Positions 1 through 9,075 of a DNA stretch of 64,000 nucleotides are shown one piece after another. The DNA lies in contig JAFRCS010000016.1 of the NCBI GenBank assembly GCA_017404265.1, positions 62,001-126,000 of the forward strand, given 5' to 3'. Position 1 is the stretch's first letter; the number at the start of each line of letters is the position of its first letter. The notes under the pieces were generated by a model. That model was not told the DNA's origin and made no database searches. It worked only from the letters and a program-made list of their open reading frames with translations. Made by a program: the position numbers and the translations under genes. Source of the DNA: Mogibacterium sp. (GTDB lineage: Bacteria; Bacillota; Clostridia; Peptostreptococcales; Anaerovoracaceae).

Positions 1-1
1 C

Positions 2-97
2 TGGAGCCATTATGTTGATGAAGAGGCAATGGCTGCGGACGGCTTTGCCCCGACTTACAGGATAGAAACACCCGGGCAGTTACTCGAATTAGTGTGA
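2..97 (+). CDS. 3' end of an unidentified upstream gene (partial)
   Basis: Frame 2 is open from the window edge to TGA at 95-97 and gives 31 residues ending in TYRIETPGQLLELV. The stop lies 7 nt before the next start codon, so the two genes are probably co-transcribed. The final helix resembles the C-terminus of several alpha/beta hydrolase-like folds (for example HAD-type phosphatases), but the fragment is too short to assign. No function is claimed. Confidence 0.5.
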   Translation, partial: WSHYVDEEAMAADGFAPTYRIETPGQLLELV

Positions 98-104
98 GTG
101 ATAA

Positions 105-2387
105 ATGGATCTGACGACCTTTTTACATGTAGTATTTGAATCCGGCTTTGGCCTGTTCTGCATACTGGCTGCGATATACCTGCAGCTGTATGGCTTTGTT
201 AGGGTAAAAACCAAACGGGTGATGACAGCGGCTCTGCTGATCAGCGCCGTGATAAACTTCGCGGACACCATCGCGTATTTTTATCGCGGAAACACTGAGC
301 CTGCCGGATACTACATGGTGAGGATCAGCAATTTTGTGGTGTTTGCGGGGATGCTCACTCTGATCGCAGCAGGCAGCCTGCTGCTTGACAAGGTCCTTGA
401 AGAGGCAGAAACGGAAGAGGACGGGAAGCTGAGCCGCGCAATATACGGCATATGCGCCGCGGGAATAGTGATGCTTGCCGCTTCCAGGATATTCGGATTC
501 CTTTACTATTTCGACGAGCAGAACAGATATCACAGAGAAAAAAGTTACATACTGCTGCCGCTGGTAGCGCTTGCCGGCATCATCCTTCTGATAGTGCGTA
601 CCGTTAAAGCGCGGGATAAGCTCAGCAGGAGCAAGTACATCGCTTTCATGGCCTTCTGGCTGCTGCCGGTATTAGGCGCCGTCGCTCAGATATTTTATTA
701 CGGCATCTCCCTCGCCAATATAGCCAACTCGATATCCATCATTCTGATGCTCGCGGTATATCTCCGTGAAGCGATCAGAGAGCTGGCGATAAAAAAGAAT
801 TTCATTCTTTCAGGAGAGACCATAGAAAGCATATCCGCAGAACTGGACAGCTTCCTGAAAAAGATCGGAACGGAAAAGCAGAACCGGATCAGGGTGAAAT
901 TCACAATGGAAGAAGCCCTGCTTAATACATGGCAGCATTTTGGCGATCCTACCATGGTAAAGGTGACCGCGGGTATAAGGTTCGGAAGACCGTCTGTCAG
1001 GATAGACCATGAGGGAGAGGCCTTCAACCCGTTCAGCAAGACTGGAACCGCTGATAGTGACTGGAGCAGCAGGATGCTCTCCGCAGCCGGACTGAGCCCT
1101 GTTTACAGCTACAAGCTCGGAAACAATACGATGAAGCTGTCGCTCGGCAGGCTGCAGGTCAATCCGGCCATAACGCTGCTGATCGCGATACTCTTTGGCC
1201 TGATAACCGGAAGCATCGCGATGATAGCGCTCAAGTCGCAGGACGTGGCGTTTGTAACGAACGATCTTCTCATACCTGTGTATGATCTATGGAACCGCAT
1301 CCTTTACAGCGTGTCCGCTCCGGCCATGCTCGTAATAGTGATGTCCACCATGCTCGATACACGTGAAGTTTCGGAGCAGGGAGGAAATTCAGGGCGCATA
1401 GTCGGCAGATATTTCATAGTGAGCCTTATCGTGGGACTTGTTCCTATCGCTCTTGTGTCGCAGCTGAACAGGGACGCGTTCAGTTCCGAACCTTTTACGA
1501 GGGACACGGCTGCAGAGCTGATCCAGAAGTTCTTCAGCATAGTGCCTGAAAACCTTCTGGATCCGTTCAGAGACTTCAATACCGCCCAGCTGATAATGAT
1601 GGGAATAGTGCTGGCTTACGCCGTGATGGCCGTTGGACAGCAGGCCAGCAGCCTGGCCGCGTTCATACGGCAGCTCAATCTCATAAGCACGCAGCTGGCA
1701 CAGTGGATAGCCACCATAATGCCGGTGTTCACCATCTTTCTTACGGCGCAGCTGGTGCTTGAAAACAACGCAGGACTGCTTGTTGGCCTCGCGACGGTCA
1801 TACCGTTTGCCCTTATCACATCCATCGTGGTAGGCGCGTTCATCCTTCTGTATGTGTGCGCAAGGATGAAAGTCGACGCCGGACTGGTCCTCAAAAAACT
1901 GTTGCCTTCATTCTGGCTGACCTTCAGGACCGGACAGGTTGATGAATCATACGCGCTTGCCGAGTCATGCTGCCGGAAAGAACTGGGCATCCAGAAGATA
2001 CTTACACAAAGGCTCATGCCACTCGGACTGGTTCTTTACATGCCGATGAGCATGATAGGCATGATCTCATTCGTGATCTACGCAGCCGGCAGGAGCGGGA
2101 TGCAGATAACGCCGGTATGGATGATCACAGCCATTGTATTTGCGCTGATACTTCTCGTCGCGGCTCCGCCTATTCCGGGCATCAACCTGCTGTCATACGT
2201 TGTCATCATAGGACAGCTGGGCCTGGGCAAGGAATACATAATAGCCGCGATGATATTCGATCTGATATACAATCTGTTCGCTTCCGCTGCAAACCAGATG
2301 ATGCTGCAGCTGGATCTCATACTCCAGGCGGACAGGGTCGGACTTCTCAATAAAAAGATGCTTGCCGAGCCTAAAACAAAACAGTAG
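105..2387 (+). CDS. 7-TM / anti-sigma-type ATPase / dicarboxylate-symporter-like fusion protein
   Basis: This 760-aa protein has three parts. Residues ~5-225 hold about seven hydrophobic segments. Residues ~255-345 resemble a HATPase_c domain of the RsbW/SpoIIAB kind: an N-box-like E269/E270...N274...H278, then a G1-like D-x-x-G-x-x-F-x-P. No phospho-acceptor His helix is visible. Residues ~350-750 have the layout of the sodium:dicarboxylate symporter (DAACS) fold, including the I-V-P-E-N-L segment. The family's NMDGT signature is replaced by YMPMS near residue 645, and the Arg of TM8 is not visible. I infer a membrane receptor or regulator built on a transporter fold rather than an active symporter. 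The ribosome binding site is weak; translation may be coupled to the upstream gene. Coding is certain; the role is unknown. Confidence 0.8.
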   Translation: MDLTTFLHVVFESGFGLFCILAAIYLQLYGFVRVKTKRVMTAALLISAVINFADTIAYFYRGNTEPAGYYMVRISNFVVFAGMLTLIAAGSLLLDKVLEEAETEEDGKLSRAIYGICAAGIVMLAASRIFGFLYYFDEQNRYHREKSYILLPLVALAGIILLIVRTVKARDKLSRSKYIAFMAFWLLPVLGAVAQIFYYGISLANIANSISIILMLAVYLREAIRELAIKKNFILSGETIESISAELDSFLKKIGTEKQNRIRVKFTMEEALLNTWQHFGDPTMVKVTAGIRFGRPSVRIDHEGEAFNPFSKTGTADSDWSSRMLSAAGLSPVYSYKLGNNTMKLSLGRLQVNPAITLLIAILFGLITGSIAMIALKSQDVAFVTNDLLIPVYDLWNRILYSVSAPAMLVIVMSTMLDTREVSEQGGNSGRIVGRYFIVSLIVGLVPIALVSQLNRDAFSSEPFTRDTAAELIQKFFSIVPENLLDPFRDFNTAQLIMMGIVLAYAVMAVGQQASSLAAFIRQLNLISTQLAQWIATIMPVFTIFLTAQLVLENNAGLLVGLATVIPFALITSIVVGAFILLYVCARMKVDAGLVLKKLLPSFWLTFRTGQVDESYALAESCCRKELGIQKILTQRLMPLGLVLYMPMSMIGMISFVIYAAGRSGMQITPVWMITAIVFALILLVAAPPIPGINLLSYVVIIGQLGLGKEYIIAAMIFDLIYNLFASAANQMMLQLDLILQADRVGLLNKKMLAEPKTKQ

Positions 2388-2398
2388 ACGGAGGAAAA

Positions 2399-3512
2399 AT
2401 GTTACAGCTTGATGAAATAAGAAGCCAGCTTCCGGCTCTCAAGGAGCAGATAGAGGAAGTGGGAGGCTATCTTTGACCCGGAGGGTCTTAAGAAAAGGAT
2501 AAAAGAGCTCGAGGACGAGAGTCTCAAGGAAGGCTTCTGGAACGACCAGAAGAATGCCCAGAAGGTACTCAAGGAGAAGAAATCCCTTGAGGACAAACTT
2601 GGGCTGTATGAAAGACTTGCTTCAGAGGCGGACGAACTGCCCGAGCTTATAGATATAGCAGAGGAACTCGAAGATGAAGACGAAGCAAAGAGTGTCATAG
2701 CAGGCTTCGAAAGGCTTTCGGATGAACTCGAAGACCTCAAGACGAATATGTTGCTGTCCGGAAAATACGACAGCAAGGACTGTATACTTAGCATACACTC
2801 CGGTACGGGCGGAGTCGATGCCAACGACTGGGCGCAGATGCTGGAGAGAATGTATCTGAGATACTGCGAGAAAAAAGGCTTCAAAACGAAGATACTCGAC
2901 AGGCAGGATGACGTCGATTACGGCATAAAGAGCTCTACCATAGAGGTCAGCGGAGAGAACGCCTACGGACTTCTCAAGAGCGAGACGGGAGTACACAGGC
3001 TGGTGCGCATCTCGCCTTTCAACGCCATGGGAAAACGCCAGACGTCCTTTGCCGCGGTGGAAGTGGTGCCGGACATAGGTGATGATATAGAAGTCAACAT
3101 AGATCCGGGAGATCTCAAGATAGATACTTACAGATCGGGCGGCGCAGGAGGACAGCACGTCAACACGACCGACTCGGCCGTCAGGATCACGCATATCCCT
3201 ACGGGCATCGTGGTCACATGCCAGAATGAGCGCTCGCAGATAATGAACCGCGAGGTGGCCATGAAGATCCTCATATCCAAGCTGACAAGGATAGCCGAGG
3301 AAGCCCACAAGGAAAACCTCAATGAGATAAAGGGAGACCAGTCCATGGCGACATGGGGATCCCAGATAAGGAACTACGTGTTCCAGCCGTATACCATGGT
3401 TAAGGACACCCGGACGGGGGCAGAAGTCGGCAACGTCGACGCCGTCATGGACGGAGACCTCGACGTGTTCGTCCGCGCCAAGCTCTCACAGGACGCGACC
3501 ACAACAGGATAA
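2399..3512 (+). CDS. prfB: Peptide chain release factor 2, with programmed +1 frameshift
   Basis: RF2 recognises UAA and UGA stop codons and triggers peptide release. ATG 2399 follows GGAGG (2391-2395) and opens a 25-codon frame that ends at an in-frame TGA (2474-2476). The rest of the protein is in the +1 frame from GAC at 2475. With the shift the product is about 370 aa, the usual RF2 length. The stop-recognition tripeptide SPF falls at residues 205-207 and the catalytic GGQ at 250-252, where they sit in E. coli RF2. The second frame alone would start only at an internal Met (2748), so an unshifted annotation would lose about 116 residues. The stop overlaps the addB start (TAATG), which suggests translational coupling. 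Termination at the internal TGA falls when RF2 is scarce, so synthesis should be autoregulated. Confidence 0.95.
2461..2477 (+). promoter_or_regulatory. prfB programmed +1 frameshift site
   Basis: A Shine-Dalgarno-like GGGAGG (2461-2466) is followed by C-TAT-CTT-TGA-C. CTT at 2471-2473 is the slippery P-site codon and TGA at 2474-2476 the poorly terminating codon. Slippage by one base places GAC (2475) in frame. The layout matches the well-known bacterial prfB element. Confidence 0.93.
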
Positions 3513-6500
3513 TGCTGAAACTTTTTGCGGGAAGAGAGAATATAGACAAGGAACGTTTCATCTATGATCGCGTGAAGGAGCGCGGAGGTGAGACGTTCGT
3601 TTTAGTGCCTGATCAGTACACGCTGGTAGCCGAAGAGCAGGCTCTTCAGTATCTGGGCGCTGACTGTCTCTTCGATGTTGAGATAATATCGATGAACCGT
3701 CTGGGATTCCGTGTTCTGTCTGAGCAGGGCATCGAATCGGTCAGGATGCTTGACAAGTACGGACGCTTCATGCTGCTTGCCATGCTGATAAAAGAGCACG
3801 CGGACGATTTCGAGATCTTCCGCAAGGTGGCGGGCAAGGTAACTTTCACCGCCATGCTCAACGATTTCATTTCGGAATTCAAGCAGCAGGACTGCACCAT
3901 AGATGAGCTTCAGGAGATGCTTGCCGGTGCTGAAGGCGACCCTATACTCGAGGCCAAACTGAAGGAGCTCAGCGGGGTCATAAGCGCGTATGAGGGAGCC
4001 ATAAGCGGAGAATACACGGACTCCGAAGATTACATATCCATGTACATATCGGCCATAAAGGATTCCGCCATGGTCAGAGGAAAGACCATATGGGTCTACG
4101 GCTACGACAGCATCACTCCGAAGTTCGCGAATGCCATCATGGAACTGGCCAAGGTGGCTGAGTCCGTCAATTTCGTTGTGAACAGAAGCGACTTTGGGCT
4201 GGATGAAATGCTGACCGCATCGCTTACGGACCTGGCGGCAGAGAACGGTATAGACTGCAGCCTTGTGGAGATAGGCCGCGCATATGAGATCGCTCAGTCC
4301 GAGACGATATCCCGCATGGAGACAGGTCTCTGGAAGGACCTCATCTCCGCGGATGAAAGAGCTGCCAACAAGGACTTTGTGCCTGAAGACCTTACGCTGG
4401 TGTGCGCTGCCAACCCGTACTACGAGGCTGAGAGCGCGGCCGCGTATATCTGGCATCTGGTGCGCGATCTGGGATACAGGATGCGCGAGATACAGGTGAT
4501 AGCAAATGACGAAAGCGCGATGCAGCCTATCATAAGGAGAGTCTTTGCCGAATACGGACTGCCGGTATTTGCCGACACTTCCCGCGACATCACAGACAGC
4601 TCGGCTGTAGGCTTCATAGTCAATCTCCTGGACTTCACGGCGCACCGAGGTCATTCGCCATTCCTCTTTGCGATGCTGAAGACCGGCCTTTCCGGCTTCG
4701 ATGACAGCGACATAGAGGATCTGGAAAACTACGCCCGCGAGTTCCATATAAAAGGATCCATGTGGGACAAGCCGTTCAAGTACGGCAGGGACGCTTACAG
4801 CGAAGAAGATTTCGCGCGCCTTGATTCTATAAGAGAAAGGATATCCGCAGCGATCGCTAAGCTCAGCGCCCTTGCCAAGGCTGAAAACACCGGAGCTTTC
4901 ATCAGGGGCTTCAGGACGTACCTTGATGATGAGTGGAAGCTGAGCGAAAGAGTAGAAGAAGCCGCGTCTGTTCAGGATGAGGCCGGTCTACACGATGAGG
5001 CTCAGCGCCTGACGCAGAGCTTCGGCAAGGCTGTGGACCTGCTGGTCCAGATAGATGAGATAATGGGTGATTCCGCGATGGATCTCGCGGAATTCACGGA
5101 TATATATAAGGCGGGCCTTTCGGATGTGGAGGTCGGAGTCATACCGCCGACAGTCGACGGGCTTTCGATGGGCACCATGATAAGGACCAGGCCGCGCCGC
5201 ATGAAAGCGGCGGTCATACTCGGCGCGTGCGAGGGTGTGATGCCGCTCAAGCCTGAGACCGAGGGGCTCTTCTCGATCGATGAGAAAGAGTACTTCAAAA
5301 AGAAGGGATTCCCGCTCGGAAAACTTTCAGAGATAAAGATGGACGAAGAGAACGCCGCCATGTACCGCATGATGGCAAGGCCGTCCGAAAAGATATACAT
5401 TAGCTGGGCAATGACAGACGCTGAGGGCAATGACATGGAACCGTCTCCGGTCGTGGAAGCCGTCAAGGCGCTGTTCCCGAGGATACAGGACGATGGGCTT
5501 ATCAGGAGAGACATCATCAGCGAAGGCGCTTCAGATGCCATCAATACTGCGGATGACGGAATGAGGCATCTGATCAACCGTGTCAAGGACGCAAGCGGAC
5601 CGGACGAGCCTGACGCTCTCACAAGAGCCATGCTGAAGTGGTACGCCGACAACAGAAAAGATGAACTCGACATCATGCTGAAGGCGGCGGCTTACGAGAA
5701 CGATCCGAGACCTCTGGGCAGGGGAACCGCGAAGCAGCTCTTCGGAAGGAGCGACGGACGACTCTTCATGAGCGCGTCATCTATCGGCAGCTACATAGAC
5801 TGTCCGTTCAAGTACTTCGTTGAAAGAGGCCTGAGACCGAGAGAGGAAAGATCCTTTGAGAGCGATGCCAGATCCGTGGGCGATGTCTATCACGAGTGCC
5901 TGATGGCGGTCGCGAGGCAGCTGATGTCAGAAAAAGAGATATTCGGCAGGATAAAGGAAGGCGATGACAAAGCTCTTGAAGATATGGTCACCGGGGCCCT
6001 TGATGATCTGTCAAAAGATTACAGGGACGGACTCTTCGTATCCGCCGGTGTCGAAGACTACCGCATGAGCCGCATACGTGAGATATGCGCGGCCGCTGCC
6101 AAAGCAATGGCGGCACAGCTCGCGGCTGCAAGCGTAAAGGATGCAGTATTCGAAGAAGGCTTCGGAAGAAACGGGAAGTTTGAGCCTATAAGGCTAAAGA
6201 TAGGCGATGATGAAGTCCTGGTAGAGGGCAAGATAGACCGCGCGGACTTCATGGATGTAGGCGGCGAGGACCGTGTCAGGATAATCGATTACAAGACGGG
6301 CTCTGACAAGCTCGACCTGTGGAAAGTGCGCCAGGGATACAAGATGCAGCTGATGATCTATATGATCTCCGCGTCTTCAGGCGGACTGTCGCCGGCAGGC
6401 ATGTTCTACTTCAACATCAAGGATCCAATCGAATCGGCCAACGACAAGGACGCTGCCAAGACAGGTGTCCTTGAGAACAGGCAGGCGGAGGATGAGTTCA

Positions 6501-6799
6501 CGCTCAAGGGGCTGTTCATAGATGAGGAAGGTGTGCTCAGCGCAATGCCTGAGAAGGTGCTCGCGTCCGCTAAAAACAAAATCTGCCGCGAAGACTTTGA
6601 GGAGGCGCGCGGCGATGTGATGGCCCGCATAGAAGAGACAGCTTCGGGCATTCTGAGCGGAAAGATAGGCATTCGTCCTCTCAAAAATGACAACAAGCTC
6701 GTCTGCAATTATTGCAGCTACAAGGCGGTGTGCAGGCGCGACCGCGGCTACGTGAAGAACAGCGCCCGCGCCATGAAACCAAAACCTAAGAAACAGTAA
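3512..6799 (+). CDS. addB: AddB/RexB helicase-exonuclease subunit
   Basis: This 1095-aa protein is the AddB-type subunit of the AddAB recombination and repair nuclease, which resects double-strand breaks. The N-terminus carries the family's LVPDQYT and SMNRLGFRVL segments. The C-terminal nuclease shows V-E-G-K-I-D-R and I-D-Y-K-T-G followed by Q-x-x-L-M-I-Y. Four cysteines expected to bind a 4Fe-4S cluster are present: C764, C1065, C1068 and C1074. The N-terminal P-loop (GRSGSGKT in B. subtilis) is degenerate, reading GRENIDKE at residues 7-14. addA is not adjacent, although it usually follows addB; yycJ is next. Start ATG 3512 overlaps the prfB stop. The length is slightly below the usual ~1150 aa. 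Confidence 0.93.
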   Translation: MLKLFAGRENIDKERFIYDRVKERGGETFVLVPDQYTLVAEEQALQYLGADCLFDVEIISMNRLGFRVLSEQGIESVRMLDKYGRFMLLAMLIKEHADDFEIFRKVAGKVTFTAMLNDFISEFKQQDCTIDELQEMLAGAEGDPILEAKLKELSGVISAYEGAISGEYTDSEDYISMYISAIKDSAMVRGKTIWVYGYDSITPKFANAIMELAKVAESVNFVVNRSDFGLDEMLTASLTDLAAENGIDCSLVEIGRAYEIAQSETISRMETGLWKDLISADERAANKDFVPEDLTLVCAANPYYEAESAAAYIWHLVRDLGYRMREIQVIANDESAMQPIIRRVFAEYGLPVFADTSRDITDSSAVGFIVNLLDFTAHRGHSPFLFAMLKTGLSGFDDSDIEDLENYAREFHIKGSMWDKPFKYGRDAYSEEDFARLDSIRERISAAIAKLSALAKAENTGAFIRGFRTYLDDEWKLSERVEEAASVQDEAGLHDEAQRLTQSFGKAVDLLVQIDEIMGDSAMDLAEFTDIYKAGLSDVEVGVIPPTVDGLSMGTMIRTRPRRMKAAVILGACEGVMPLKPETEGLFSIDEKEYFKKKGFPLGKLSEIKMDEENAAMYRMMARPSEKIYISWAMTDAEGNDMEPSPVVEAVKALFPRIQDDGLIRRDIISEGASDAINTADDGMRHLINRVKDASGPDEPDALTRAMLKWYADNRKDELDIMLKAAAYENDPRPLGRGTAKQLFGRSDGRLFMSASSIGSYIDCPFKYFVERGLRPREERSFESDARSVGDVYHECLMAVARQLMSEKEIFGRIKEGDDKALEDMVTGALDDLSKDYRDGLFVSAGVEDYRMSRIREICAAAAKAMAAQLAAASVKDAVFEEGFGRNGKFEPIRLKIGDDEVLVEGKIDRADFMDVGGEDRVRIIDYKTGSDKLDLWKVRQGYKMQLMIYMISASSGGLSPAGMFYFNIKDPIESANDKDAAKTGVLENRQAEDEFTLKGLFIDEEGVLSAMPEKVLASAKNKICREDFEEARGDVMARIEETASGILSGKIGIRPLKNDNKLVCNYCSYKAVCRRDRGYVKNSARAMKPKPKKQ

Positions 6800-6816
6800 T
6801 CAGAAAGGATATAGCT

Positions 6817-7626
6817 TTGGAGATCATTTCGGTCGGCAGCAGCAGTTCCGGAAATGCATATATCATAAAGGCGGACGGACACGTCCTCATACTCGACGTG
6901 GGACTGACCGCCAGAAGCATAAATGAAGCGCTTGCAGAACTAGGCGTGAAGCCTGAAGATGTGGATGCCGTACTCATTACCCATGAACACGCAGACCACG
7001 TGAAGAGTATCAGAGCGGTGGCCCGCAAGTGCAGCAATGCGACAGTTTTTGCAAGCCGCGGCACCATACTTCACGCCCCGGCATTCTCTCACGTGGAGGA
7101 AAGCAGGATATGTCCTGTGGGCGAGGGTGAAATAATAGAGATCGAAGGGCTCACTATCAGCACTTTCCCGCTGAGCCACGATGCCGCTGAGCCGCTTGGC
7201 TTTGCTGTTGAATCGGGCGGAGAGAAACTGGCTGTAGTGACCGACACGGGGATAATCACGGATGAGATCTATGAGGCAATACGCGATGCAGACATGCTGG
7301 TCTTTGAGTCCAATCATGACGTGGACATGCTGCTCTTTGGCGAATATCCTTACCCGCTGAAGGTCAGGATAAAGAGCGACCTCGGGCACCTGTCGAATGA
7401 CTATGCCGCGGAGGTACTGACCCGCATACTTGCGGAAAGAGAGTCAGACAGCCCTCTTCGCATAATGCTGGCTCACCTCAGCTTCCATAACAACATGCCG
7501 CTCTTCGCAAGGCAGACCATAGAGGATGCTCTTGTGGCAGCGGGTTTCCATAGAGGCACGGACTATCTGCTGGAGGTAGCCGCCAGAGAAGGTCTTACAA
7601 GCATGCCTGTCCTGCGGGAGGAATAA
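6817..7626 (+). CDS. yycJ: YycJ/WalJ-type metallo-beta-lactamase-fold hydrolase
   Basis: This 269-aa MBL-fold protein begins with the family's VGSSSSGN turn and carries the metal-binding T-H-E-H-A-D-H at residues 55-61. Downstream metal ligands are in FPLSHDA and VTDTG. YycJ homologues are thought to act as 5'-3' exonucleases in DNA mismatch repair; in some Firmicutes the gene sits with walRK, but not here. The start is TTG 6817, preceded by GAAAGGA (6804-6810). It lies 17 nt after addB and 5 nt before rlmH, so one operon is likely. Confidence 0.88.
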   Translation: MEIISVGSSSSGNAYIIKADGHVLILDVGLTARSINEALAELGVKPEDVDAVLITHEHADHVKSIRAVARKCSNATVFASRGTILHAPAFSHVEESRICPVGEGEIIEIEGLTISTFPLSHDAAEPLGFAVESGGEKLAVVTDTGIITDEIYEAIRDADMLVFESNHDVDMLLFGEYPYPLKVRIKSDLGHLSNDYAAEVLTRILAERESDSPLRIMLAHLSFHNNMPLFARQTIEDALVAAGFHRGTDYLLEVAAREGLTSMPVLREE

Positions 7627-7631
7627 AAACG

Positions 7632-8111
7632 ATGCTCAATATCAGGATAATCTGCGTAGGAAAGTTCAAAGAGAAATACTGGGAAGCGGCGTCAGCTGAG
7701 TACATGAAGAGGCTCGGCGCGTACTGCAGCGTGTCGGTGACCGAGATAAAAGAAGAGAAGCTGCCGGCTCACGCTTCGCGCGCTGACGAGGAGAACGTGA
7801 TAGAAAAGGAAGGCAGGGCGATACTCGAGAAAGTGAACGCCGGCGACTATGTCATCGCGCTCGATATAAGCGGACGGGAGCTGTCATCGGAAGCTCTCGC
7901 GAAGAAGATAGCCGATATCTCGTTCACAGCGTCGACCGTCGACTTCATAATAGGAGGCAGCCTGGGTCTCAGCGCGGAAGTCAAGTCCCGTGCGGATCTC
8001 AGGATGAGCTTCGGACCTATCACTTTGCCGCACCAGCTGGCGCGGATAGTGCTTCTGGAGCAGATATACCGCGCGTTCAAGATCAACGCCGGAGAGACAT
8101 ATCACAAATAA
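7632..8111 (+). CDS. rlmH: 23S rRNA (pseudouridine-1915-N3)-methyltransferase RlmH
   Basis: This 159-aa SPOUT-class methyltransferase modifies pseudouridine 1915 in helix 69 of 23S rRNA. Length and ends are canonical: an I-R-I-I-C-V-G-K opening, the knot motif F-I-I-G-G-S-L-G-L, then L-P-H-Q-L-A-R, and the invariant C-terminal E-T-Y-H-K. It follows yycJ by 5 nt, and its stop overlaps the ribosome binding site of the small membrane-protein gene. Confidence 0.97.
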   Translation: MLNIRIICVGKFKEKYWEAASAEYMKRLGAYCSVSVTEIKEEKLPAHASRADEENVIEKEGRAILEKVNAGDYVIALDISGRELSSEALAKKIADISFTASTVDFIIGGSLGLSAEVKSRADLRMSFGPITLPHQLARIVLLEQIYRAFKINAGETYHK

Positions 8112-8121
8112 GGAGAAAGAA

Positions 8122-8301
8122 ATGGCAAACAAATACAGCAAGAGCAATATTTCGAAAAAAGCAGCTGAAGAGAAGACGATGCAGGATTATGAAGAGCGCC
8201 GCAAAAAGCTCAACACGGGCGCCAAGATAATGGCGCTCATTCTGGCAGCCTCGATGGTGGTGTTTTACGTGATTTCCGCCGGGCTTTTCCTCTGGAATTA
8301 A
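8122..8301 (+). CDS. Small single-pass membrane protein, 59 aa
   Basis: ATG 8122 has a good Shine-Dalgarno (AGGAGA 8111-8116, overlapping the rlmH stop) and opens a 59-residue frame that ends at TAA 8299-8301. The product starts with a charged, helix-prone stretch of about 35 residues rich in Lys, Glu and Arg. One strong transmembrane segment follows (~38-57), and the protein ends in W-N. A rho-independent terminator sits 50 nt downstream, so it is the last gene of the rlmH transcript. I do not recognise a family. The ribosome binding site, terminator and sensible topology support real coding. Confidence 0.7.
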   Translation: MANKYSKSNISKKAAEEKTMQDYEERRKKLNTGAKIMALILAASMVVFYVISAGLFLWN

Positions 8302-8352
8302 CAGAAAAAACAAGCTCAGATTCCCAACTGAAAAAGGACACGAAACCAAAAG

Positions 8353-8369
8353 ACGCCAAGGCGTTTTTT
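8353..8369 (+). terminator. Rho-independent terminator after the rlmH operon
   Basis: A short hairpin, ACGC-CAAG-GCGT (8353-8364), is followed at once by TTTTT. It lies 50 nt after the small membrane-protein gene and ahead of the V-ATPase promoter region. Confidence 0.75.
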
Positions 8370-8428
8370 GTTTTGCTTTGTTTTTTCGTTTTTAATTCGA
8401 TAAACAGAAAAAGCGCACCTATAAAGTG

Positions 8429-8437
8429 TGATAAAAT
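8429..8437 (+). promoter_or_regulatory. Candidate extended -10 promoter of the V-ATPase operon
   Basis: TG-A-TAAAAT is an extended -10 (hexamer 8432-8437), 52 nt before the AGGAGG of the first ATPase gene. There is no convincing -35 hexamer 16-18 nt upstream. A second possible -10, TATAAT, lies at 8447-8452. Confidence 0.45.
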
Positions 8438-8499
8438 ATAAACAACTATAATCAGTTTTCGGTTATACAAGGTTATTGACTCATATACAGGAGGTGCCT

Positions 8500-9063
8500 A
8501 TGGAACTACAGATTCAAGACCTGGTCTCCTCTATCCGCAAAGAAGGGATAGAGGCGGCGAATGCCGAAGCGGAATCCATCATTGCAGAAGCAAAGAAGAA
8601 AGCAGAGTCGATCGTTTCAAGCGCGAAGTCTGAAGCGCAGCAATACAAAGATACTGCTGAGAAGGAAATCAACATTCTCAGAGAAAGTGCTGCCGTCAGC
8701 GCCGAGCAGGCGAAGAGAGACGCTGTCCTGGCTTTCAAGACTGAGATCCAGGGTGAGTTCGAGAAGATCCTCGCGGCCGATATCGGCAAGGAACTCTCGG
8801 GCGAAGGGCTTGGCAAACTGATCCGCGCGGCGATCGCCGGTGAAAATGTTGCGGATTACGCAGCAGAAGTATCCGAGGTCGGAGATGCTCTTAAGAAGGA
8901 GCTCGCTCAGGAGATCAAGAACGGACTGGAGATCAGACCGACTAAAGAAGTACAGCAGGGATTCCGCCTTGCAGCCAAGGACGGATCAGGCTATTTTGAC
9001 TGTTCAGATGACGGAATCATGGAGATGCTGATGCCATACTTCAGAGATCTGGACTTCCAGTAA
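8500..9063 (+). CDS. ntpE: V-type ATPase subunit E
   Basis: This 187-aa peripheral-stalk subunit has a long N-terminal helix (~1-75) rich in Ala, Glu and Lys with heptad character, typical of the E subunit coiled coil, and a compact C-terminal domain. The start is ATG 8500, set by AGGAGG at 8489-8494. An in-frame TTG at 8476 upstream lacks a ribosome binding site. It is the first gene of a seven-gene operon and lies 12 nt before the DUF2764 gene. Subunit E is recognisable mainly from fold and context, since the family is weakly conserved. Confidence 0.85.
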   Translation: MELQIQDLVSSIRKEGIEAANAEAESIIAEAKKKAESIVSSAKSEAQQYKDTAEKEINILRESAAVSAEQAKRDAVLAFKTEIQGEFEKILAADIGKELSGEGLGKLIRAAIAGENVADYAAEVSEVGDALKKELAQEIKNGLEIRPTKEVQQGFRLAAKDGSGYFDCSDDGIMEMLMPYFRDLDFQ

Positions 9064-9075
9064 AGGAGGTACAGT

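Noticed and set aside
1967..2353. 128-codon alternative frame within the symporter-like domain
   Set aside because: Its His/Arg/Asp-rich composition is typical of an out-of-frame reading; the main frame is continuous and hydrophobic.
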